From positions 1 through 38,263 of the IMG/VR virus record IMGVR_UViG_3300021956_000027: a stretch of 38,263 nucleotides of DNA; one strand, given 5' to 3'. How positions within the stretch are numbered: the stretch's first letter is position 1; every line of letters starts with the position of its first letter. A model generated the notes under the pieces. The model made no database searches. It saw only the letters and a list, made by a program, of their open reading frames with translations, and had not been told where the DNA came from. This document shows, in pieces, positions 19,286 through 28,200 of this stretch. Made by a program: the position numbers and the translations under genes. This DNA comes from a virus.

Positions 19286-19809
19286 TTGTCCCCCTTGTCC
19301 TCTTGTGCCTTTGCCTGCTTGAAGGCCGCATCGAACGCTGGATCGGCGGCGCGCTTCGCAGCAACAAACTCCCGCGCCCCCTCCGGTCGATTGTCATCCA
19401 GCATCGCCACGGCGAGGTCGGCCTCTTGCACCTTGCGCTTCGGCAACCATCCGATGGCAATGCGTATCGCCGTTCCTAGCCCTGTCTGCCACAGCACGAC
19501 AACGATGCACACGCCGACAACCGCGACCGCAAGCCATCCGACCATGCTTGCCCACCACGGGGTCTGATCCTCCACCCCGGTCAGTTCCTTGTTGATCGCG
19601 TGCGCGTCCGTCATGTTGGCGCGCGCCCGGTTCCTGCCGGCGGTCGCCTCCGACGCAAGATCCTTGTGCGCTCGCTCAACCCGGTCCCATGCCGTGATCT
19701 CCTCCTGCGCGCGTTCGGCTATGCCGTTGGCGCGGTTGGCGATCTCCCGGCTGGGGCTGCACCCGACAGCCGCCAGCACCAGCATGATGATGACGGCGGC
19801 GCGCAGCAT
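19282..19809 (-). CDS. Lipoprotein with one transmembrane helix, one-piece spanin (u-spanin) candidate
   Basis: A 175-aa protein from ATG 19809, behind AAGGTAAGGGGAT; the open frame upstream of it is not coding. Residues 1-16 form a signal peptide ending in the lipobox AVGC with Cys17. A helical periplasmic segment (about 20-80, REIANRANGIAERAQEEI) is followed by a strong membrane helix (about 87-108, MVGWLAVAVVGVCIVVVLW) and a charged tail of about 65 residues. An outer-membrane lipid anchor plus an inner-membrane helix is the layout of one-piece spanins (T1 gp11), which fuse the membranes at lysis. The long cytoplasmic tail is unusual. Confidence 0.6.
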   Translation of the reverse strand: MLRAAVIIMLVLAAVGCSPSREIANRANGIAERAQEEITAWDRVERAHKDLASEATAGRNRARANMTDAHAINKELTGVEDQTPWWASMVGWLAVAVVGVCIVVVLWQTGLGTAIRIAIGWLPKRKVQEADLAVAMLDDNRPEGAREFVAAKRAADPAFDAAFKQAKAQEDKGDK

Positions 19810-19819
19810 CGCAATCCCC

Positions 19820-20026
19820 TTACCTTGCGTTCTGATCGAGGCGGTTCTCGATCTTGTCAAGGCGCTGGGTGATGTTCTGCTGCTGCGTCACGACCTGCAT
19901 CAGCATCCTGTCGTGATGGATGAACGCCGTCAACACACCACCCATGACGGTGACGGCGATGCCGACAATGGCAATCCAATCGCGCGCGGACAGGCGGACC
20001 ACGGTGCCATTGGATTCCAGCGTCAT
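19820..20026 (-). CDS. Small membrane protein with coiled-coil tail (68 aa)
   Basis: A 68-aa protein from ATG 20026 (ATGA overlap with the structural gene upstream). One membrane helix at about 17-36 (WIAIVGIAVTVMGGVLTAF) is followed by a heptad-patterned helix (VVTQQQNITQRLDKIENRL). It could be a holin-like or inner-membrane spanin-like component, since the neighbouring gene encodes a lipoprotein. The topology prediction is simple, but function is inferred only from position. Confidence 0.7.
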   Translation of the reverse strand: MTLESNGTVVRLSARDWIAIVGIAVTVMGGVLTAFIHHDRMLMQVVTQQQNITQRLDKIENRLDQNAR

Positions 20027-20334
20027 CGCGTCATCCCGCCTTCATGCCCGATGCGGACATTGACGGAGCTGCCGCCGTAATTGCCAGTCTTCACGCCGAT
20101 GCGGTACAGCGCACCCTCCGGCTCAAACCCATACTCCTCGGCCGTGGTCGTGTACGACTTGACATCTCGCCAGGTCGTGCCAGCATCAAACGACCGCTGC
20201 ACGGTGACGGTGCTGCCCGTCGAACCGACTGCGCCGCTCGGCAGCGAAACCGAGATGTTGAACCAGCCAAGGATGTTGATGGAGGTGTTGAACGTGTTTG
20301 CGGCGGTGATGGTTGCGGATTGTGAGACTGCCAT
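20023..20334 (-). CDS. Small beta-rich structural protein (103 aa)
   Basis: A 103-aa protein from ATG 20334 with GAGG upstream. It is strand-rich: INILGWFNISVSLPSGAV, STVTVQRSFDAGTTWRDVKS, EGALYRIGVKTGNYGGSSVN. The pattern of a single beta sandwich with an RSFDGGTTW-like turn recurs in small phage tail or decoration proteins. It follows the tail fibre and a 151-aa protein, so a tail-fibre accessory or tip protein is likely. No enzyme residues seen. Confidence 0.68.
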   Translation of the reverse strand: MAVSQSATITAANTFNTSINILGWFNISVSLPSGAVGSTGSTVTVQRSFDAGTTWRDVKSYTTTAEEYGFEPEGALYRIGVKTGNYGGSSVNVRIGHEGGMTR

Positions 20335-20336
20335 AA

Positions 20337-20792
20337 TCAGACCTCAACAAGGACTTCAATGGTGAACGTGTCAATGATCGCGGAACTGTTCGACACGTTG
20401 CGAATGGTGAAAGTGTTTGGTGGACAACCTGTTACAAAGGTTGGATCTTGTGCGTCAAACAGAACGTAATAGTTTGGCGGCACCGTGAATGTCGTGGTTC
20501 CGGCTGGCAGCGTGATGTAAGGAACGCCAACGATGCTTGCCGTGGGACAAACATAGACCGTGACAACAAGCGGAGCCGCAATCGAATGCGTGCAGCTGAC
20601 TGATATCAGGCTATCAATGCCCGTGAACTGCTGAAATGTCGTGGTGGTTTCGCTAAATGCCGACGCATTGGGCCAGTCAATTGCGTTCGGGACCACCTGC
20701 GGCAAAGTCGCCACGCCTTGGATGATTGGCTGAATGACAGTCGTGGCGTCAGCCTTGGCGATTGGACCGCTGTTGTCAACAAACCGCAGCAT
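20337..20792 (-). CDS. Structural protein downstream of the tail fibre (151 aa)
   Basis: A 151-aa protein from ATG 20792, overlapping the tail-fibre stop (TAATG). It is Thr/Val/Ile/Pro-rich with beta character and three Cys (VSCTHSIAAPLVVTVYVC, FVTGCPPNTFTIRN). The end is a long strand pair (SAIIDTFTIEVLVEV). No family recognised. Its coupling to the fibre gene suggests a part of the host-recognition apparatus or a fibre assembly factor. Confidence 0.65.
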   Translation of the reverse strand: MLRFVDNSGPIAKADATTVIQPIIQGVATLPQVVPNAIDWPNASAFSETTTTFQQFTGIDSLISVSCTHSIAAPLVVTVYVCPTASIVGVPYITLPAGTTTFTVPPNYYVLFDAQDPTFVTGCPPNTFTIRNVSNSSAIIDTFTIEVLVEV

Positions 20793-22234
20793 TACCTGGT
20801 TTCCAGCGCGGCGATGCGCGCTGCCTGCGACTGCACCATCGCGGTCAATTCCTGGATGCTCTTGGTCAGCAGCGGGATGATGTTCTGATACGCGACATTC
20901 AGGTATTCGCCGCCCTGCGACACGATGCCATCAATGTAATCCGTGCCAGCCAACGCCTGTTGCAGCTGCTGGGCAATGAAACCCGTCTGAACGGTCTGAT
21001 CCGCGCACCAGTCGGCGTTGTACTTGAAGGTCACGGGCTGGATCGCATTCACGCGATCAAGGCACGAATCGAGCGGCGTAATCGAGTTCTTGATCCGCGA
21101 ATCTGATCCGTTGACATAGGCGCCGGCACCCCAAACGCCCGTCCCGTTGCATTGCAGGTTGTATGCGCCCTGGTCGGTCGTTCCGGCAATCAAGACCTCA
21201 CCATCGGACTTGATGCGCATGCGCTCCGTGGCGGACGTGCCAAAGATCAGCGAAGTGCCTTCGTAGTTGAACACATACGCCGCGCCGCTGGAATCAACAC
21301 GCAACGCGACACCGTCGCTAACGGTCGCACCCGTGGCACCGTTGGTCAGCCTGATCTGCGTGTCGGCCGACGCGGTGTTGTGAGCGTGGAACAAACTTGC
21401 CGGACTGCTGGTTCCTACACCCACGTTGCCGCTTGTTGCAAATGTGGCAACGGCGGCATTGTTGACCAACACGCCAACCGGATGATTGGATGACGTACCA
21501 AAGTTTGCTACCGTTGCGTTTGGATACGCAAACACCTGCGTTACCGTTCCGTCAGATGCAGTACCCTGCAAAGCCGACGTTCCCGTCAGTTGCAGCTTGC
21601 GCGAAGCGCCAACGAACCGCGCGTACTCGGTGTTGTAATCCTGCACGATCACATCGCGGCCGACATTGCTGCCAGCATTGTTGGGTTGCAGCGTCACGCT
21701 GCCGCCTGCGCTGACCACGGGGTTCACCGTGCCGGACGATGCGGTCGGCGCACCGGACGCATCAAACGCCAAGTACTTGCTGGCACGGTTCTCCTTGGTC
21801 GGGAGCGTCAGCGTGGTGGTGGTCCCATCGCTGACCGGGGCAACCAGCTGCCGCGAAATGGCGTTGTTGACCTGCTGGATCTGAATGCAGGCGCGGTCCA
21901 GCGAGTTGTTGATGACATCCGGGTAGAACCCACCCTGGTTGCTCAAGTCGGTTGGCTGGAGGTTCGCAATCGTGGATGTGATCGTGATGCGCGTGCCGCT
22001 TGCCGGCGCGCCAGCGGTGATGGTGATGGTGCCGCCGGGGCTGTAGTTCTGATCGGCGTTCAGCGCCACCGTGTAGTTGGTGTTCAGCACCAGCGTCGTT
22101 TCCACCCCGGTGGACTCGTTCAGGCTCACGACATACAGGTCGGAGGACTGAAACACCTTGAACGCAAAGTCAAACGAGGAAACGGTGCCGTTGCCTTCGT
22201 ATGAAACCGACCTGGTTGTGCTGTTGATCGTCAT
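20792..22234 (-). CDS. Tail fibre with C-terminal S74 self-cleaving chaperone domain
   Basis: A 480-aa receptor-binding protein, with AAAGGAAATAC before ATG 22234. Residues about 1-140 follow the T7 tail-fibre N-terminal pattern (VSYEGNGTVSSFDFAFKVFQ, LNTNYTVALN, LDRACIQIQQ), which docks the fibre to the tail. A beta-rich shaft follows. The last about 105 residues are an intramolecular chaperone of peptidase family S74: SDSRIKNSITPLDSCLDRV gives the Ser-Lys catalytic pair, then QTGFIAQQLQQAL and a final coiled coil (LTAMVQSQAARIAALE). The chaperone trimerises the fibre and cuts itself off. No reverse transcriptase or variable repeat accompanies it, unlike BPP-1. Confidence 0.9.
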   Translation of the reverse strand: MTINSTTRSVSYEGNGTVSSFDFAFKVFQSSDLYVVSLNESTGVETTLVLNTNYTVALNADQNYSPGGTITITAGAPASGTRITITSTIANLQPTDLSNQGGFYPDVINNSLDRACIQIQQVNNAISRQLVAPVSDGTTTTLTLPTKENRASKYLAFDASGAPTASSGTVNPVVSAGGSVTLQPNNAGSNVGRDVIVQDYNTEYARFVGASRKLQLTGTSALQGTASDGTVTQVFAYPNATVANFGTSSNHPVGVLVNNAAVATFATSGNVGVGTSSPASLFHAHNTASADTQIRLTNGATGATVSDGVALRVDSSGAAYVFNYEGTSLIFGTSATERMRIKSDGEVLIAGTTDQGAYNLQCNGTGVWGAGAYVNGSDSRIKNSITPLDSCLDRVNAIQPVTFKYNADWCADQTVQTGFIAQQLQQALAGTDYIDGIVSQGGEYLNVAYQNIIPLLTKSIQELTAMVQSQAARIAALETR

Positions 22235-22273
22235 GTATTTCCTTTGCAGAAACGGTGTCAGAATACTTGTGCG

Positions 22274-25200
22274 TTACTTGTTTTTGCTTGCAGGACTTCC
22301 AACTCCGCTGACCGCGCCACGGACGTAGTCGTAGGTGCTGGTTGGCTTGATCTTCTTTTGATTGACATCCATCATGTAGCCGATGGGCTTGGCGACTGGC
22401 GCCGTCGGAACGCCGGTGAGCAAGGACATCAAGGTCATCACATCGCGCACATTGTGGCCCGTGACCTTCTTGTTCTTGGAAGTCAATCGGGCAATTGCTT
22501 CAGCGGTGCCAACAGTTGCGTTTTCCAGCGCGGCGATGGTTGGGGCGACCTCGATGTGGTCCCCGTGAAACGGCACCGGACCACCCTGAACACGCTGCAC
22601 AGCATGAGCGGTCGCGGTGATGCCCGAATAGATTTGCGACCCGCCAGGGATCATGCCGACCGCGCCATGTGCATATGACGCAAAGATGAACTCAAGCACA
22701 TCATGCAAGAGCGAGTCATGTTTCTTCTTGTTCCAATCACCCGACACGGTCTTGGCAAACCCTTCAAACACCAGCATTGGAATGGCGTAAGCCATGATGT
22801 GTGAATAGACCAGCCTGCCTGCGCCCTTTGCGATTCCCATGTCCCTCATGGACATCACGAACTCATCGGCGTTCAGGTTGGCAATGGTGTTCAGGTAACC
22901 CGTGAACGAGAACATTGCCTGCGCGAATGGCGTTCCGGTCTGATACCTGGCGACATCTTCCGCATGAGCTGAACCCTGTGTCATGCGAACGGCGGCGTCG
23001 GCCCGATGAATTGCTTCCTGCTTTGCCTCATCCATCCCGACTTCCGGACCAAGCTTCTCCATCGTTTCGTTGAACTTGCCCAGCCAAATGATGATGTCCA
23101 TCTGATTGTGCAAGGCATGCGACAGGAACATTCCGTGGTTCCTGAACCACGCTTCTGTCTTGCCCATCGGACCACGATCCTCAAGGATGTCCATCAGCCT
23201 GTCGCGCGCATCCATGACTTGGTTGTGCAGGCGCTCATCCATCATGGGGGACATCTTGGCGATGTCCGTCGCGACCTGTGACGGGTTCATCGTGTACTGC
23301 GCAAGTGCCGAATGCAACTGCCCAGCGTCAACCTTGACATACGCGGCAGTAAATCCGCCGGCATGCCCGATCTGTCGAAGGTTCGCCGCCATGAAATTGA
23401 GGCTGGTGCGGCGTCGAATCGTTGACCAAAACCGATCCACAGATGGATCAAGTCCGGGCTTGGTAATGGAGTTTCGGGCAGCGCGCTCAAGCATGGGGAT
23501 GATTAGCTTGTTGATCGCGTTGGGATCCAGTTGGTCCACCTGGCTCCTGAACTCCCTGTTATTGAGAATGCGCATGACATCCTTGATTCGTGGCGCAACA
23601 TGCACATACCGAAGCACGCTGTCAATGTGCTTGCCAATGATTCGCAGATCCAGCGCAAGGTATTCGTTGAACCCTTCACTTCGAGACTTGGTGAATCCAA
23701 ATCCGACAGATGGCATTTCCTGGCGGAAATCCGCATCAATCTGTTTGAGGTTTCGGATGGTTTCAATTTCAGAAACCAGGTATTCATCAACGGCGGCCGG
23801 GACATAGCCACCCTTGTACACACCCCACGGAGTTTCAAATGCACGGGGTTCAATCTTGTCGTAATAGCAGCCGTCCATGTCGTACTTGGCGCGCTGTGCC
23901 AAATTGCCAAGTTCCTCATTCCGGTCCCACATTGCTTGCAGGAAGTCGAAATGCTTCTTCGTAAGCACCCCTTCCTTTATCATCCGATTGACGAATGTGT
24001 CCCACTTGGTGGTGACAAGGTTTCCATCTGCATCCAAATGACCCCATCCATAGCCGAGAAGCATCTTGCGCAGATTGCTTTCGTTTCCGGCATGCGCCAT
24101 TGCACCAAGCAATTCAAGCAACCCAATACCGCCATTTGCACTTCCAAAGGTGTAACCAGGCACCTTTGCACCGGGCTTCTCAAACCGTCCATCGGTAAGT
24201 TCGTAGGCGTTGATTTTCCCCGCTGGCAAATTGAGGGCGTGAACATCGTCGCCATAGCGTTCAACGTACTTGGCATAGTCGGCGCGATATGCATCCATGC
24301 CGCCGACAATGGGGCGCCAAAGGTATTTGGTGAAGAAACCGGGACCGTTCGGACCATCCATTGCCGCGCACCAATGCTCGACCCGACGCCATACTGTCTT
24401 GAACTCATTGGCGTTGCGCATGAACCAGTCAAAGTTGCTCGCCGCACCTGAAACAGGCTTACGTTCGGGACCAATTTCCTCCATGCGTGCGCGGAACTCT
24501 TCCATTGCTTCCGCAACGGCAACGCGCTTGCCGTCGATCATCATCACCTTGTCACGCCGCGCATTTTCCCACAGCGCATTCACAGCATCCATGACCCCTC
24601 GGAACTCGACCATTGTGAGTTCGCGGTAATCCTGTGGGCCAGCCGACAGCCGGTCAAGGATGGGCTTCAAGTCGGCATACAAGGAAGGGTTGAACTGCTC
24701 AATGTTCTTTGTGTATTCCGCCGGCGTCTTGTCCGATGTGCCAAGCCCGAAATGCGCCAGGATTGACCGCGCCGCAAGCACCATGTTGAAATCACGGGTC
24801 TTGCCGATCTTCTCATCGGACCCGAAAATCTTCTTGATGCCGTCCATTGCGGCATCGACTTCATTCAATGCATCAAGCGCCGCAGTCGCGAGATGAGACT
24901 GCAACAGCTGTTGGCGCTTGGCGCGGATGGCGACCTCATGGGGATCCTTGTCGCCATACTTCTCACGGAACGCATCCAGGCGACGCTGCGCCTTTGCACG
25001 GGCATCCACAGCCGCCAGTTCCCCGGCTAGGGCAGCCTCGACCTCTGTCTTGCCATCCTTGAGGGACTGGGCAACAGCGGCCGTGCGAGCCTTCTTCACA
25101 ATCCGTTCCATGTCAATCTTCGGCGGCGTCGCCTGCACCGCATCAAGCGCCGTGCGCGCAGCCTTGGATTCCGCAAGGATGTGCTGGCGCTGATTGATAT

Positions 25201-28200
25201 CCCTGATGCGCATGCCATTGATTCGATCCATTGCGACGGATCGCGCAGCCTCTGCCATGATCTTGACAGGCTCGGTCGCACGCGCCAGCAACTTGAACTC
25301 CAGCGCGACAAACTCCCTGCGTGCCACGTTGTGGACGGCTTCATCAACAGCGCGCTGGATCTTCTTGGGATCAGTCAGGTCGCTGTGTTCGCGGATCATG
25401 CGCTGATCCGTTCGGAACTCCACCGCTTTCTCAAATGTCGGAGCGACCCACAGGCGTTCAACAAACGCCTTCCCGCTCTCAAACCCGAACATCTCGGCAA
25501 CGACATCAGGATGCACGCCATCCTTTGACAGCATGCCATACTTGCCACCACCAAGCGCGGCGGCTGCATCTTCGCCGATCATGGACACAACAACATCCCT
25601 GTTCAACTTGACCACCGTGTCCGACTTGACATCTTCGCCCTTGTCATTTCGGATCAGGCCGCGCTTGAGGAACTGCATCGCACGGTAAAGCGGTTCGGCG
25701 CTGACAGCATCGGCGATCTCCTCACGGACTGCGGCACGGATCTTCTTTGCCTTGGCAACGATGCCGCGCTTGGTGCTTTCCTCAAGGCGACCGATCCGCT
25801 CCTGCACCTGGATGCTGCGGGTGTTTAGGTCAGCGACCGACGCATCATGCGCCGATTGCTGCTTCTCCTGGTATTCCGCCCATTCCGCGTCGTTGAGCGG
25901 CGACTCCTCGCGGGTCTGCCACACGCCCTTCATCTCGCGCATCGTTTCCGTATGCGTGATGGTGTCTTCCGCCGCCATCCAACGGTCAAACACCTGCCGG
26001 ACTTCGCCAGTCAAGATCGGCAGGTCACGGCCGTACCTGGCTCGATAGTCATCATTCAACTTGCCACGGATGTCGCCGTACAGCTTCAGCATCCATTGCG
26101 ACAGGCGTTCAAACACGCCGCGCAGTTCCTCGTTCGGCGCCTTGCCTTCGGAGAAATAGACCTCGCCCGAGTAGGCAAGTGCCTCCTCATGCGGCCTGCG
26201 CTCCTCTAGGGACATCGACATGTACTTGACGCGGCGTTCCTCGGGCGTGGCGCCCTCAATGCCCATCCAACGCAACACGGTGTCGATGTCGCGCAGCACA
26301 TGCGGAGGCGCGTTTTCCATGCTGGAAATGGACAGGAAGCCGTTCCAGTATGCATGGATGAACTCATGCGCAGCTGTGCGCCAGGTCGCGCGCTTGGTAA
26401 GCATGATCTCCAGCGTGCGAAGGTTGAAAGACCCCTGCACGCCCTCGCTTGGACCAAATGCCGGCTGCTCCAATGGTCGCTGGAACAAACGCGGCTCCGA
26501 TGCGCCGCGCAGTTCTTCCTGATGAAGTGTTTCAGCTGCGCCAGCGCCACGCTCGGCAGCCTGTGTTCCAGTCAATCGCGCCCGCAGAGCAGCTTCCCGC
26601 TGCGCAAGGTTTGCTTCGGCCTGCGCAGCCTGTTCGGCGGTATGCATGGTGGCAACGACTTCGCCGCGCTGTAACACCTCACGCTGGTTTCCCGCAACGC
26701 GAACGACGCCGGGTTCTGTCACTTCCGTAATCGTTCCGCCAGTACCCGTCCCCGGCTCTCCATTTGCGGGAGGCATCCATGCAATCACATTGTGTTCATT
26801 CCCACCGTCCACAAACTCCTGCCCAATCGGATCGCTAATCTCAAGACCGCGCTGCTGCATGAATGCATCGGTCTTGGCAAGCATCGTTTCGATTGCCTTG
26901 ACCGTGTTGGCATTGAGATGTTCGCGGCTTGCCTTCAAGCGATTGCGGAGGCGCCATGACTGGCTCGCGATGTCAACTTCGTCCTTTGCATCAATAGCGG
27001 CTTGCAACTTGCGCACGGAATCGTTCAATGCGCGCCCGGCCTTGGCTTCGGGATGCGAGGCATCGCGGCCTTCATTGGCTACGCGCGCATTGTGTTCGGA
27101 CACACGCGCAGCCAATCCACCAACAGCACGCGACAGCGGATGCACATCCGACTCGGACATGGGTTCCGCTTCAACGCGAGTCGCAGGCGTTTCAGCAGTT
27201 CTTGCCGCCGTTGGTTCTCCAACGACCCGATAGCCAAACTTGCGATGCGCTTCCTCGGGTGACAGCTTCAGCGCGTTCGCCAGCCCACGAAGCATGGATC
27301 GACCAAACACACCAATGACCTGCGATTCTTCAGGTGACCGACCAGCCGCCAGCGCATCCTGCTCAAACTTCTGCTGGATGGCATCAAGTTGCCGCTCATG
27401 CTCCTCATTCTTGACCACCCGGTCATTGACCTCGCGCACCATTTCCTCGGGCGAGTCATTGAACTTCGACCGAAACCGTTCTGCCGCAACTGCTTCCGAG
27501 TATGTCGGGACATCCGGATCGGCCGTGATGTGCTGGCGCAACGCGCGACCAAGATCCGTTTCGCCAACCTTGCTGAAGAAGTCGCCGGAGTTGATCTTGA
27601 CGTAGCCGTTGATTCCAGCCTCGCCGTTGCTTTGATCCTTCAATTGTTCCGATGCACCAGGCAGGATCTGATCCAGCCGTTCAATCGGGATGTTTAGGCG
27701 CCCAAGTGCATCAAGCAGTCCCTGCTTGTTAATGTAAATGTGTGGGAACTCTGCCGCAGCCGCCGCATCATTCTGAAACGACGCAGCCGCATCGGGCGAA
27801 CGACGCCGCAAAGCAGACTCACGCGACAGGCGCAGGATGGTGTCCAACTGCGCATGGACTTCCTTTCCGCGCGAGATCGCGGCCGCTTCCTGCGCCGCAC
27901 GCATGATGGGATTGTGTTCGGTTGGAGACAGGACGCTCATGCCGGCGATGCCAATGAGCATGTACTCAAGGTTGTCGGCGACATTCTTGCCGAACTGCTC
28001 GCGTCCTTCGGGCGTTGCAATCAACGGCACCATGCCGGATGCGGCGCGAGCCTGGTCATTTGCCAGCTCCAGCCCAACAACTTGAAGTGTTGCAAATGCC
28101 GAACCCTTTAGCAGCGTTCCCGTGTATTCGCCAGCGACCCGCCGCGTTGCCGCCATCACAGACGGTTTTGCCACCGCCTGCTCAATACGGCGGGCCGTTG

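Noticed and set aside
20792-22234. Diversity-generating retroelement acting on the tail fibre, as in BPP-1
   Set aside because: No reverse transcriptase gene and no template/variable repeat pair were seen; the fibre ends in an S74 chaperone instead.
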